Source: Flammeovirgaceae bacterium 311
GTDB lineage: Bacteria > Bacteroidota > Bacteroidia > Cytophagales > Cyclobacteriaceae
DNA: 64,000 bases
Reading direction: 5' to 3'
NCBI GenBank assembly: GCA_000597885.1
Contig: CP004371.1
Coordinates: 2,992,501-3,056,500, forward strand
Position 1 is the first letter of the stretch; each line of letters opens with the position of its first letter. A program made the translations under genes and the position numbers. Below, piece by piece: positions 55,553-64,000 of this stretch. The notes under the pieces are model-generated. The model worked only from the letters and a program-made list of their open reading frames with translations, ran no database searches and was not told the DNA's origin.

Positions 55553-56047
55553 CTATGATAATGGGGTGGGGTTTAGGTATTCGGATTGGAGGATTGACAT
55601 GAGTACCAGGTTGCGGTACAGGCCTTTCTGTTTGATGCACTCCCGCATGATACCTTCTTCAACAAAGCCTTCGCTGCTGTAAAGATACCTTGCGCGTGCG
55701 TTATCCTCAAATACATCGAGCCACAGGCGGTGGCACATGAGGCGCTCAAAACAATACTCTTTTACCAGCCTGATGGCCTGCCTGCCATAGCCCATGCCTT
55801 TGAGCGATACTACTACTCTGCGAAACTCTACAGCGCTGTGTGGATTTTCACGGCCGGCCAGCAGCACAAAACCTGCCAGGCTGCCATCTGCGGTCATTAG
55901 CTTCAGATGTACTTCATCCTTACTTTCCAGGGCCTGCTGATGGCGGCTAAGGCTATAGGGCAAGATATACTCCATATTTTCCGGGTGGTGCTCCAGGCGA
56001 ACTATTTCAGGCAGATCCGCGGGTTCAGTTGGTATAAGGCTAAGCAT
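55553..56047 (-). CDS. GNAT family N-acetyltransferase
   Basis: 164 aa. RimJ/RimL-type GNAT fold: a central FRRVVVSLKGMGYGRQAIRL acetyl-CoA loop (motif A, GMGYGRQ), LWLDVFEDNARARYLYSSEG (motif B) and a closing YRNLVLMSIL strand. It acetylates an amine on a protein, amino acid or small molecule; the substrate cannot be predicted. It lies 25 bp downstream of the YdeI-like gene on the same strand, so they are probably co-transcribed. Confidence 0.9.
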   Translation of the reverse strand: MLSLIPTEPADLPEIVRLEHHPENMEYILPYSLSRHQQALESKDEVHLKLMTADGSLAGFVLLAGRENPHSAVEFRRVVVSLKGMGYGRQAIRLVKEYCFERLMCHRLWLDVFEDNARARYLYSSEGFVEEGIMRECIKQKGLYRNLVLMSILQSEYLNPTPLS

Positions 56048-56072
56048 TTCTATTACCGGCCTGGTTAAATGC

Positions 56073-56603
56073 TTATTTTTTTATACCTAATATATCTCTG
56101 AATTCTTCTTTGCCTTGGGGCAGGCGTTTCAGGTTTTCGAGCATGGTAATGGAGCGGTCTATACGGAGCTGGCTGCTTTTTACGCTGCCGGCATGGTTGA
56201 TGATGTAACGCTGCATGCCGGGAGACAGCAGGTGAAAACGGCGGTTCCCCTCATCATCCTGCCGGAGTAGTTCAGCAAACTCTTCGCACACTTCTACTCC
56301 ATATTTACTCCTGTCTTTCTGCAGCAGCACTGTTACGCTATCGCCGTTTTGCAGTCCCAGCTTCTTCATGCGTGCAGCATTAATGCTGATATAGGCCCTG
56401 CCTTCTCCCAAGGCCATTAGTCCGCACTGAAAGGTTAATGCACCGTTCACCGTACACCGCAGCCGCATATTCAGGCTCCCCAGCTGGTCTACCACCGCTT
56501 TGGGTATTTCCAGGTAGGTCATATTATTCAGACGCTCCAGGCGGTGAATGCAGGTCTGAAATTGTATGTCGCTTACAGTACTGGCAGTATTGGTCATATT
56601 CAT
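56073..56603 (-). CDS. YdeI/DUF1905-type protein
   Basis: 176 aa. An N-terminal DUF1905-like beta domain (MTYLEIPKAVVDQLG, ALTFQCGLMALGEGRAYISI, MKKLGLQNGDSVTVLLQKD) is followed by a C-terminal helical segment of the YdeI/bacteriocin-protection type (FHLLSPGMQRYIINHAGSVK). Function in this lineage is unknown. No signal peptide. Likely operon with the GNAT gene downstream. The ATG at 56597 is an alternative start. Confidence 0.75.
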   Translation of the reverse strand: MNMTNTASTVSDIQFQTCIHRLERLNNMTYLEIPKAVVDQLGSLNMRLRCTVNGALTFQCGLMALGEGRAYISINAARMKKLGLQNGDSVTVLLQKDRSKYGVEVCEEFAELLRQDDEGNRRFHLLSPGMQRYIINHAGSVKSSQLRIDRSITMLENLKRLPQGKEEFRDILGIKK

Positions 56604-56716
56604 AGCATCTGTGGTCTTCGCGTGGCATAATTTAAGAAATATTAAACAACAGCACCAGCACCCACATCAGCTTTTCCAAGAGGCACCACAACCACATCTA
56701 CGCATATAAAGGTCAT

Positions 56717-56748
56717 AAAAAAAGTCCAGTCCTAACAGACTGAACCTT
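56717..56748 (-). terminator. Terminator of the mltF-like gene
   Basis: A stem with one mismatch (56724-56731 with 56738-56745) is followed on the minus strand by seven U residues from A17-A23 of this block. It lies just after the stop codon at 56775. Confidence 0.75.
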
Positions 56749-56774
56749 TATTCTTAAACCCTTAAACTAGTTAA

Positions 56775-58337
56775 CTATTTTGCCATAGCGAGCAGCTGCT
56801 CTTTTTCGTGAGAGGGTGCTACTTCGTCAGGGATTAGCTGGCGGTAGCGGGCCTGCCGCTGCATAATGTTCTTTACATAACGTACCGGTTCGCCTCCGCG
56901 GCAGTAGCCCAAAGAAACTACCTCATCGTTATAGAAGGCCGGATCGGCCTTTTTTTCCAGGAAGTAAGCTACATGCTCTTCCCAGATCTCCGGGCTACGG
57001 CCATGCTTGCGGGCCAGCTTACGGGCATCCAGTACATGTCCCTGCCCTACGTTATAAGAGGCCAGTACAAATTTTTTCCGCTCTTCCGGATCAGGCACTT
57101 CGTCTGTCCAGAACTTGTCGAGCCATTGCAGGTAGTTGGCACCTGCCATAATGCTTTGTTTAGGATCCAGGGGATTTTCTGCGCCAAAAATCTCTGCAGT
57201 TTCGGGCATCAGCTGCATTAAGCCTGCGGCACCCATCCAGGATTCTGCTTCGGGATTAAACTTGCTCTCCTGGTACACCACGGCAGCCAGCAGGCGCCAG
57301 TCCCAGCCAATTCTGCTGGCAGCTTCTTTAATATGCTTGTCGTACGGAGAAATCTGGCTACCGCTGATACTGGAGTAGTTGCTGCTGGCCAGCATTTTCA
57401 TGTTGCTGCGGTTCTTGAAGTATTTGTTGTATATAACCGCGTAATCGGGTGTTTTACGAATCTCCCTGATCCAGCCATTTACGGCCTTCAGGAGGTCGGG
57501 AGCATTTGTGCGAACACCCCAGGCGATACGCTGATGAAAACTAACAGGTGTGCTCACATCCAGGTTAGAATAGTAAGCAGCATTCAGCAGGGCAACATTC
57601 TCATCAGCCACGGTATAATCTATATCGCCATTGGCTACTTTTTTGATGAGCGCCTCCACCTCAACGGTAGGATCTTCTTCCACAATCGTGATGTCAGAGC
57701 CTATTTCGTCGGAAAGGTTTACAAGCCTGGAGAAATGGGAAGAGTTTTTCTTCACATGTACCTCTTTGCCTGCCAGATCCAGCGGATTGCGGATAAGCTT
57801 TTTATCAATGTTGTCGAGGGTCATGTTACGCCAGGACTGCGGCTTGCGTTGTACCAGCATCTGGCGCACCTCATTATGATGCAGGGTGAAGGCAATCTTT
57901 TCACGCCGCTCCTTAGTAATGGTGAGGTTGTGGGCAATAATATCGCCTTCTCCCCGCTGCAGCATTTCCAGCGCTTCATCCAGACTGGTGGTGATGATGA
58001 TCTCCAGATCTACCCCCAGCTTCTGGGCCAGGCGTGAAAGCAGGTCATATTCATAGCCCATTGCCTGCCCCTTATAGATAAAGTAGCTGGTTGAGCTGTT
58101 GTCTACAATGGCGATGAGCCTTCCACGTTTTTTAATTTCGGGCAAATCTAACTCCACAGGTTCATTGGCAGGGGCACCTGTAAGCCCTCCAACCAGAGAA
58201 AGAGAAAGTAGATCTGCATGTTGGGTATCAGAATTAGTGGATTTGCATGATAACAGCACCAATAGCAGGCAAGCTGTATAAAATGACGATCTCCACTGCT
58301 TAACCGATACTTTTTCGTCCAGTTTTATTTCATTCAT
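56775..58337 (-). CDS. mltF: MltF-type membrane-bound lytic transglycosylase
   Basis: 520 aa. A lipoprotein-like signal (YTACLLLVLLSCKS, Cys at about 31) is followed by a family 3 solute-binding domain (about 70-310, KKRGRLIAIVDNSSTSYFIY and AEN-type VADENVALLNAA). A C-terminal SLT domain follows with catalytic Glu357 in VVYQESKFNPEA, then GAAGLMQLMPETA and ASYNVGQGHV. This two-domain layout is that of MltF, which cleaves peptidoglycan and is allosterically controlled by ligands on the binding domain. Single gene with its own terminator. Confidence 0.93.
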   Translation of the reverse strand: MNEIKLDEKVSVKQWRSSFYTACLLLVLLSCKSTNSDTQHADLLSLSLVGGLTGAPANEPVELDLPEIKKRGRLIAIVDNSSTSYFIYKGQAMGYEYDLLSRLAQKLGVDLEIIITTSLDEALEMLQRGEGDIIAHNLTITKERREKIAFTLHHNEVRQMLVQRKPQSWRNMTLDNIDKKLIRNPLDLAGKEVHVKKNSSHFSRLVNLSDEIGSDITIVEEDPTVEVEALIKKVANGDIDYTVADENVALLNAAYYSNLDVSTPVSFHQRIAWGVRTNAPDLLKAVNGWIREIRKTPDYAVIYNKYFKNRSNMKMLASSNYSSISGSQISPYDKHIKEAASRIGWDWRLLAAVVYQESKFNPEAESWMGAAGLMQLMPETAEIFGAENPLDPKQSIMAGANYLQWLDKFWTDEVPDPEERKKFVLASYNVGQGHVLDARKLARKHGRSPEIWEEHVAYFLEKKADPAFYNDEVVSLGYCRGGEPVRYVKNIMQRQARYRQLIPDEVAPSHEKEQLLAMAK

Positions 58338-58830
58338 AACTCTGTTTTTGGGCTGTAACCTTTGCTCAACATGAGCTATTTACAGCAGGTGAACAACAGA
58401 ATTGTTGGCAACATACAAAAAAATATCAGAATAACAAAATAACAGCGCTGCAAGGCTGCTATCTGGCTTGTATGTTGATCAACTACCAGGCCAAAAAATT
58501 GGTTGAGGACTGGTTTCTAATCTTTGCTAAAAAATTCTTTGTATACAACGCATAAACTACCCCCGTAGTTGTAGTATTTTTCCGGGAAACTGCACAAATC
58601 CTAAATTTGCGTGATGTTACAAATATTGAGTCTGTACAAGAAATAATTTTAAAATGACCATATAGATAGTCCGTTCAAAGCATTTCTCTATAAGCTGCTC
58701 TTGTAACTTACATAAACATCAGATTAAAATTTCTTGAATAAAGTCAATAAAAAAAGCAAAGCTTTTCAGGCTTTGCTTAAATGTTTTATGAGCTTACTGC
58801 TGAAAAAATGAAAATGCGAGGCCTGTTTTT
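58338..58830. other. Intergenic region with possible promoter but no gene
   Basis: 493 bp between two minus-strand genes. There is no credible open frame. A perfect TAnnTTTG element (TAAATTTG, 58602-58609) lies on the plus strand, facing no coding sequence. The terminator hairpin at 58754-58778 lies downstream of it. Confidence 0.5.
58749..58778 (-). terminator. Terminator of the RND efflux operon
   Basis: A perfect 9-bp stem, AAGCAAAGC (58754-58762) with GCTTTGCTT (58770-58778), is followed on the minus strand by seven U residues (A49-A55 of this block). It lies 52 bp after the stop codon of the outer membrane factor. Confidence 0.88.
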
Positions 58831-60180
58831 CTAACGCTGATTATACCCTGAAACCAGCTGTCCGCTTATTCTCATTAGCTCAATTTCTGCAATTTTTAAT
58901 TCATATACAGCATTCAGAAGTCGCAGCTCAGCTTGCTGAGCATTCTGCTGGGCAACTCTTAGTTCTAAAGGAGTGGTAACACCAAGCCTGTAGCGTTCCA
59001 TGGCAATATCGGCATTTTGCTGTGCATACTCCAGGTTTTCACGTTCCAGGTCTATCTGCTGCCATTGTGTACGGTAAGCAACCATGGCATCGGCCTGGCT
59101 GGTCTGCAGATCGAGCTCCAGCTGGCGCCGGTCCAGATCTGCCAGTTGCGACTGAATACGGGCTATTTGCACATTGCGGCGTGTGTTGAAGCCATCGAAC
59201 AGGAACCAGCTGGCGGATATACCATAGTTAAAACCTGCAGTCTGGTTAAACAGGAAAAAGCTCGCCGGATTATTCTGCCGGGCAAAATTGTAGCCAAGAT
59301 CAGCACTGATGGAGGGCCAGAACCTGGAGCGCTGCTCCTGCACAAAACTTTCTGAAGCTGCTATCTGTAATTCAGATGCCCTGTATTCTGGATTTTGCGC
59401 CACTGGCTGCGGCAACAGCAGTTCCCGGATCAGAGTAGAATCTGCCCGCAGGGTATCGATTGTTTGAATCACCTGCATGGGAGACTGCCCCATGAGCCGG
59501 TTAAGCTGATGCCGGGTATTTTTAAGCGCCTCCTGCTGCGCAAGCTGTGCGGCCCGGTCGGCATTGTAGTCTACCAGGGCAGAGAGGTACTCCTGCTTGG
59601 AGGTTTTACCTACCTCGTAGCGATCTTTTGCCAGGCGCAGGCGCTGCTCTGAAAGCTCCAGTGTATTTTCCCAAAGCTCCAGGCGCTGCTGCTGCAGTGT
59701 ATGCTGGTAATAGGTACTTAGCACATTAGCGGCCAGCTCATTAATGGTCTGCTGGTTAAGCAAACCACTTGCTTCATATTCCAGGCGCAGGCGCTCATAG
59801 CTGTGAAACATACCAAGGCCATCAAATATCCTCCAGCTGGCAGCAACTCCATAGCTAAGGTTATTGGGCCGTACACCCTGCAGCTGACGGGTTTCGCCGG
59901 CACGGTCTGTTTGCTCATTGTTTTGTAAGCTCCAGTTTCTGGCAGCCGCTGCACTAACAGATGGTAAAAAACCAGCATTTCCCAGGCTGTAATTGCGGCG
60001 CGATATTTCCTGATTCTGCCTTGAAATCTCAACTCCCAAATTTTGCTCCATCGCCTTAAGAATTGCTTCTTCGGGCCTGAGTCTTAGTACTTGCTGCCCC
60101 TCCTGCGACCATGCTGGCTGCAGGGCCAGCACAATCAATAACAGCAGCAGGATATATTTACTGTTTTCGGTCTTCTTCAT
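58831..60180 (-). CDS. TolC-type outer membrane efflux protein
   Basis: 449 aa. A signal peptide (ILLLLLIVLALQPAWSQ) precedes two OEP repeats of long coiled-coil helices: RLRPEEAILKAMEQNLGVEI, RYEVGKTSKQEYLSALVDYN in the first and RYRLGVTTPLELRVAQQNAQ in the second. It forms the trimeric outer membrane channel for the adjacent RND pump. Third gene of the operon, 12 bp after the pump gene. Confidence 0.94.
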   Translation of the reverse strand: MKKTENSKYILLLLLIVLALQPAWSQEGQQVLRLRPEEAILKAMEQNLGVEISRQNQEISRRNYSLGNAGFLPSVSAAAARNWSLQNNEQTDRAGETRQLQGVRPNNLSYGVAASWRIFDGLGMFHSYERLRLEYEASGLLNQQTINELAANVLSTYYQHTLQQQRLELWENTLELSEQRLRLAKDRYEVGKTSKQEYLSALVDYNADRAAQLAQQEALKNTRHQLNRLMGQSPMQVIQTIDTLRADSTLIRELLLPQPVAQNPEYRASELQIAASESFVQEQRSRFWPSISADLGYNFARQNNPASFFLFNQTAGFNYGISASWFLFDGFNTRRNVQIARIQSQLADLDRRQLELDLQTSQADAMVAYRTQWQQIDLERENLEYAQQNADIAMERYRLGVTTPLELRVAQQNAQQAELRLLNAVYELKIAEIELMRISGQLVSGYNQR

Positions 60181-60192
60181 AAATAAGTTGCA

Positions 60193-63100
60193 TCAGGCAC
60201 GGGCTACACGTGCCTGTTTGCTGGTGATATAAGCGTACATAGCCGGAATGAGATAAAGGGTTAGCCCGGTGGCAAAGAACAAGCCTCCCACCACAGCAAT
60301 ACCCATGGATACCCGGCTTTCGGAGCCAGCACCCAGGGCCAGGGCTATCGGTAAAATACCCAGGATGGTGGAAAGGCTCGTCATCAGAATAGGTCGGAAG
60401 CGGGCTTCGGCAGCCCCAATAATGGCATCCTCTACCTCTAAGCCATGGGCTTTACGCTGGCTGGCAAACTCAACAATCAGGATACCGTTTTTGGTTACCA
60501 AACCAATGAGCATAATAATACCAATCTGGCTGAAGATATTCAGTGTTTCATTAAAGTACCAGAGTGTAAACAGCGTACCGGCCAGGGCCAGCGGCACTGT
60601 AAACATAATTACCAGCGGATCCCGGAAGCTTTCGAACTGGGCAGAAAGCACCAGGTAGATCAGTATCAGGGCAAACATAAAGGCAAACAGCAGGCTGTTG
60701 GAGCTCTCCTCAAACTCTGCAGAGGCGCCGGAAAGTGTGGTGGTAAAGGAGTCGTCCAGCACCTCTGCCTTTATTTCATCCATGGCTTCTATCCCTGCTC
60801 CCAGGGTGTAGCCCGGATTTAAGCTGGCAGATACCGTAGCCGATACATAGCGGTTGTAGCGGAACAGCTGCGGTGGTGTACTCTGCTCGCTTACGGTTAC
60901 CAGGTTATCCATTTGTATAAGCTGGCCGTTGCCACTCCGCACATACAAACTGCGCAGATCTGCCGGGGCGTTTCTGTCTTCGGCTTCTATCTGGCCAATT
61001 ACCTGGTACTGCTTGCCATTCATGATAAAGTAGCCAAAGCGGGTACCGCTAAGGCCCAGCTGCAGCGTTTGAGCAATATCGCGAACCGATACTCCAAGGC
61101 TGCGTGCTTTGTCCCGGTCAATCTCAATCCTTAATTCTGGCTTGTTAAACTTCAGGTTCAGGTCTACAAAGTTAAAGGCAGGGTGCTGACGAGCTTCCTC
61201 CATAAATGTAGGAAGCACTTCTTTTAGCTTATCGAGCGTAGGTGCCTGAATTACATACTGCACCGGCAAGCCACCGCGACGGTCGCCAATGGTCTGCTCC
61301 TGCGATACAAAGGCCCTTGCCCCGGTTTCGGCAGCAATCAGTGGTGTAATATGGTCTACAATTTCCTGCTGGCTGCGCTCGCGTTGATCCGGATCTACCA
61401 GCCTGGCCCGTACAAAACCGGTATTTACAGAAGAGGAAGCACCAAAGCCGGGAGATGTTACCGTAATAAGTGCATCTACTTCAGGCACCTCCTCCTGCAC
61501 CAGGGTAATTAGGCGGTCCATGTAATGATCCATGTACTCGAAGGTAGCACCCTCGGGCGCAGTGGCATTAACGCGAAAGCCATTGCGGTCTTCCATTGGG
61601 GCGAGCTCTGTGGGCAGGGTAGCAAAAAATAGCCAGATAAGCCCAACAGAAGCCGCGATGATGGGAAAAGCCAGCCATTTTTTAGCCATGAACGACTCCA
61701 GCGAGCGATTATAGCCTTTGTTGAGCCATATAAAGATGCGCTCCGTTTTGCGATAGAACCAGTTGTGGCGCTCGCGTCTTTTCAGCAGGTTGGCACACAG
61801 CATGGGGGTGAGCGTAAGTGCCACAAAGGACGAAATGACTACTGCTGCGGCTACAACAATGCCAAACTCGCGGAACAGGCGGCCGGTTAAGCCCTGCAGG
61901 AACACAACAGGTAAAAATACGGCCACCAGTGCCACAGTGGTAGAAATTACTGCAAAGAAAATCTCCGATGAACCTTTTAAGGCTGCCTCAAAAGGTTTCA
62001 TGCCTTCTTCTATCTTGGTATAGATGTTTTCCAGCACCACAATGGTATCATCCACCACCAGACCAATGGCTAACACAATGCCCAGCAGCGTAAGTACATT
62101 GATGGAAAAATCCAGCAGGTACATGATGAAAAAAGTACCGATCAATGAAATCGGAATGGTAATTACCGGAATAACCGTGGTACGCCAGTCGCGCAAAAAG
62201 GAAAAGATGATCAGTACCACCAGCCCAAAAGCCAGGTAAATGGTCTGTTTTACTTCTGTAATGGAGTCATTGATGTAATCTGTAGTGTCAAAACCAATGC
62301 CCAGCTCTATATCGGCGGGAACATCTCTTTTAAGTACTTCCAGGCGCTTGTAGAATTCTTCTGCAATTTCGATGCTGTTAGAGCCCGGCTGAGGCACCAG
62401 TACCACGCCCACCATGGGAATACCGTCACGCTTCAGGATACTACGCTCGTTTTCCGGAAAAAGCTCTGCACGCCCTACATCCTGCAGGCGCACTATTACA
62501 TCGCCCTGCTCTTTTAAAATGAGGTTATTATACTGCTCGGGGGTATTTAAACGGCCAATGGTACGAACGGTAAGCTCTGTAGACCTGCCCTCTACCCTGC
62601 CGGAAGGCAGCTCTACGTTGTCGCGCCCAACGGCATTCAGCACATCGAGTGGGGTAAGGTTGTAGGCGGCAAGCCGTGCGGGATCCATCCACAGGCGCAT
62701 GGAATAGCGCTTTTCGCCCCAGATCCGCACCTCGCTAACGCCCGGAATGGTTTGGAAGCGTTCTTTGAAGAGATTCTCCGCAACATCAGAAAGGTCGAGG
62801 AGCGAGCGGCTGTCGCTCTTTAGGTTCAGGAACACGATCGGGCTGCTGTCGGCATCAGCTTTGCTCACAATAGGCGGATCGGTATCAGGCGGCAGATTTC
62901 CCTGCGCGCGCGATACTTTATCGCGCACATCGTTGGCGGCTGCTTCCAGGTCAACGCCCAGCTCAAACTCTACCGTAACGGTGCTGCGGCCATCGCGGCT
63001 TACCGAGGTAAGCGATTTAATACCGGCAATGCCATTGATCGACTCCTCCAGTGGCTCTGTGATCTGGCTTTCGATAATATCTGCATTGGCACCCACATAG

Positions 63101-63252
63101 TTGGTACTAACTGTAATAACGGGAGGGTCCACACTGGGGTATTCCCGGATACCCAGGTAGCTGAAGCCAATTACGCCGAATATCACAATCACGATACTCA
63201 TTACAATTGCCAGCACCGGGCGATTAACACTTATTGATGATATTCCTGACAT
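60193..63252 (-). CDS. RND efflux pump, HAE1 type
   Basis: 1019 aa, the usual length. TM1 is in RPVLAIVMSIVIVIFGVIGF, followed by the porter domain and then TM2-6. The proton-relay pair Asp401-Asp402 is in GLVVDDTIVVLENI, and TM7-12 follow the second periplasmic loop. SRAQGNLPPDTDPPIV and GATFEYMDHYMDRL are porter segments. It is an inner membrane proton antiporter that exports drugs, bile-type compounds or lipophilic metabolites through the adaptor and TolC-type channel. The preceding adaptor gene ends 2 bp before its ATG. Confidence 0.95.
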   Translation of the reverse strand: MSGISSISVNRPVLAIVMSIVIVIFGVIGFSYLGIREYPSVDPPVITVSTNYVGANADIIESQITEPLEESINGIAGIKSLTSVSRDGRSTVTVEFELGVDLEAAANDVRDKVSRAQGNLPPDTDPPIVSKADADSSPIVFLNLKSDSRSLLDLSDVAENLFKERFQTIPGVSEVRIWGEKRYSMRLWMDPARLAAYNLTPLDVLNAVGRDNVELPSGRVEGRSTELTVRTIGRLNTPEQYNNLILKEQGDVIVRLQDVGRAELFPENERSILKRDGIPMVGVVLVPQPGSNSIEIAEEFYKRLEVLKRDVPADIELGIGFDTTDYINDSITEVKQTIYLAFGLVVLIIFSFLRDWRTTVIPVITIPISLIGTFFIMYLLDFSINVLTLLGIVLAIGLVVDDTIVVLENIYTKIEEGMKPFEAALKGSSEIFFAVISTTVALVAVFLPVVFLQGLTGRLFREFGIVVAAAVVISSFVALTLTPMLCANLLKRRERHNWFYRKTERIFIWLNKGYNRSLESFMAKKWLAFPIIAASVGLIWLFFATLPTELAPMEDRNGFRVNATAPEGATFEYMDHYMDRLITLVQEEVPEVDALITVTSPGFGASSSVNTGFVRARLVDPDQRERSQQEIVDHITPLIAAETGARAFVSQEQTIGDRRGGLPVQYVIQAPTLDKLKEVLPTFMEEARQHPAFNFVDLNLKFNKPELRIEIDRDKARSLGVSVRDIAQTLQLGLSGTRFGYFIMNGKQYQVIGQIEAEDRNAPADLRSLYVRSGNGQLIQMDNLVTVSEQSTPPQLFRYNRYVSATVSASLNPGYTLGAGIEAMDEIKAEVLDDSFTTTLSGASAEFEESSNSLLFAFMFALILIYLVLSAQFESFRDPLVIMFTVPLALAGTLFTLWYFNETLNIFSQIGIIMLIGLVTKNGILIVEFASQRKAHGLEVEDAIIGAAEARFRPILMTSLSTILGILPIALALGAGSESRVSMGIAVVGGLFFATGLTLYLIPAMYAYITSKQARVARA

Positions 63253-63254
63253 GC

Positions 63255-64000
63255 TTACTGTATTTGTGCGCTTTCTTCCCTTCTAACGATCTGCTGTACA
63301 TTGGTTACCTGAACCTGACTTCCCGGGCGCACCTGTAATATGCCGGTGGTCAGTACAGTATCGCCTGCCTGCAGGCCTTCCATAATCTGCACCTGTGTTT
63401 CTGTGCGCATGCCTATCTGTACCTTTTGCTCTGCTACTTTTCCCTGCCGGAGCACAAATACCTTATGTCCGTTAAGCTCAGGCACAACGGCCTGGGTTGG
63501 CACCAACAGGGCCTCATCCAGGGCCTGCAGGGTAAGCTGTATGCGTGCAAACTGGCCTGGCAACAGGCTATGGTCTTTATTAGGGCTAACGGCTCTTATT
63601 TTTAAGGTTCTGGTAGCAGGGTCAACCTGGGGTTCTATGGCATAGATCTCACCTGTGTAGGTTTCATCAGAGCCATCGGTGTTAAAGCTGATGCGGTCTC
63701 CTTTTTTAACACTGCTGCTGTATTTACCCGGAACAGAGAACTCTATTTTTGCAGGCTCCAGGTCATACAGGCTGGCTATAGATGTGCCTGCAGCTACATA
63801 GCTGCCTGCACTGGCAAAGCGCAAACCAACTGTACCGTTAAAAGGAGCATACATTCTTGTTTTCGCAATCTGTGCCTCCAGCAATCTGATGTCTGCTTCT
63901 GCACTGCGCAGGTCGTTTGTGGCCACATCGTATTCTTCCTGGCTTACTGCCTCGCGCTCCAGCAGCTGCCGGTAACGGCTTTCCGATTCTGTAACCAGCT
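63255..64000 (-). CDS. RND periplasmic adaptor (HlyD/AcrA type), 5' end cut by window
   Basis: At least 248 codons are present; the reading frame stays open to the window edge. The GTG at 63926 is internal, since the frame continues upstream as a coiled coil (LVTESESRYRQLLEREAVSQ). Visible parts are the end of the hairpin, the lipoyl half-motif TRMYAPFNGTVGLRFASAGS, the barrel domain (VSPNKDHSLLPGQFARIQL) and the membrane-proximal domain. It links the RND pump to the TolC-type channel. First gene of the efflux operon as far as can be seen. Confidence 0.93.
   Translation of the reverse strand, partial: LVTESESRYRQLLEREAVSQEEYDVATNDLRSAEADIRLLEAQIAKTRMYAPFNGTVGLRFASAGSYVAAGTSIASLYDLEPAKIEFSVPGKYSSSVKKGDRISFNTDGSDETYTGEIYAIEPQVDPATRTLKIRAVSPNKDHSLLPGQFARIQLTLQALDEALLVPTQAVVPELNGHKVFVLRQGKVAEQKVQIGMRTETQVQIMEGLQAGDTVLTTGILQVRPGSQVQVTNVQQIVRREESAQIQ

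Noticed and set aside
1-64000. tRNA, rRNA, integrase, transposase or prophage genes
   Set aside because: None could be recognised on either strand in the gene gaps or among the reading frames.

Overview
The window looks like chromosome from a Bacteroidota member, most likely order Cytophagales. The evidence is two type IX secretion (T9SS) C-terminal sorting domains, a SusC/SusD polysaccharide utilization locus (PUL), an SprB-type repeat adhesin, the MurF-alanine racemase fusion typical of the phylum, many lipoproteins and AT-rich leaders lacking strong Shine-Dalgarno sequences. No rRNA, tRNA, CRISPR array, transposase or phage gene was seen. Both ends are cut from longer sequence, and the right end interrupts an efflux operon.

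Layout. 1-5.3 kb: a secreted T9SS protein gene divergent from a histidine kinase/response regulator pair, a stand-alone HisA-like gene that lacks a catalytic Asp, a small secreted protein gene and a CsaA-like gene. 5.3-7.7 kb: the murF-alr fusion. 7.7-8.1 kb: a noncoding stretch with tandem palindromes and a large nested inverted repeat. 8.1-10.8 kb: a 62-aa charged protein and feoA-feoB ferrous iron uptake. 10.9-16.1 kb: an SLC13-type transporter with RCK-C domains, an NTF2-like protein, a glutamine cyclotransferase and an ABC-F ATPase. 16.3-21.6 kb: a secreted GH13 amylase, an NTF2-like lipoprotein, a GlcG/HbpS protein and an acyl-CoA carboxylase beta subunit.

21.8-33.6 kb is the main accessory locus: susC-susD-glycan-binding lipoprotein-GH16-GH16 on the minus strand, a probable beta-1,3-glucan (laminarin-type) PUL. 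Divergent from it is a membrane-spanning one-component regulator (beta-propeller, Y_Y_Y, TM, coiled coil, LuxR-type HTH). The intergenic region between them carries a helically phased TACTAC repeat array that is a plausible operator. 33.7-42.1 kb holds a vanadium-haloperoxidase-like lipoprotein, a secreted beta-propeller protein, a possible metalloprotease, a DUF4168-like protein, an EF-hand lipoprotein, a serine beta-lactamase-like hydrolase and an unknown secreted protein. 42.2-44.8 kb: clpB. 45.6-49.9 kb: a 1406-aa T9SS adhesin whose eleven SprB repeats lie between two copies of a Cys-rich module. 50.1-53.4 kb: haaO-kynU-kmo, the lower kynurenine branch towards quinolinate and NAD. 53.4-58.3 kb: a TerB-like protein, a carotenoid desaturase, a GNAT acetyltransferase, a YdeI-like protein and an MltF-type lytic transglycosylase. 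58.8-64 kb: a tripartite RND efflux operon running off the right edge.

The least explained signals are the HisA-like protein without its catalytic Asp, the TGTTAA-N4-TGTTAA motif shared by two divergent promoter regions near the two-component system, the TACTAC array at the PUL, and the nested inverted repeat at 7.87-8.01 kb. All functional calls come from reading sequence by eye; no database search was run.
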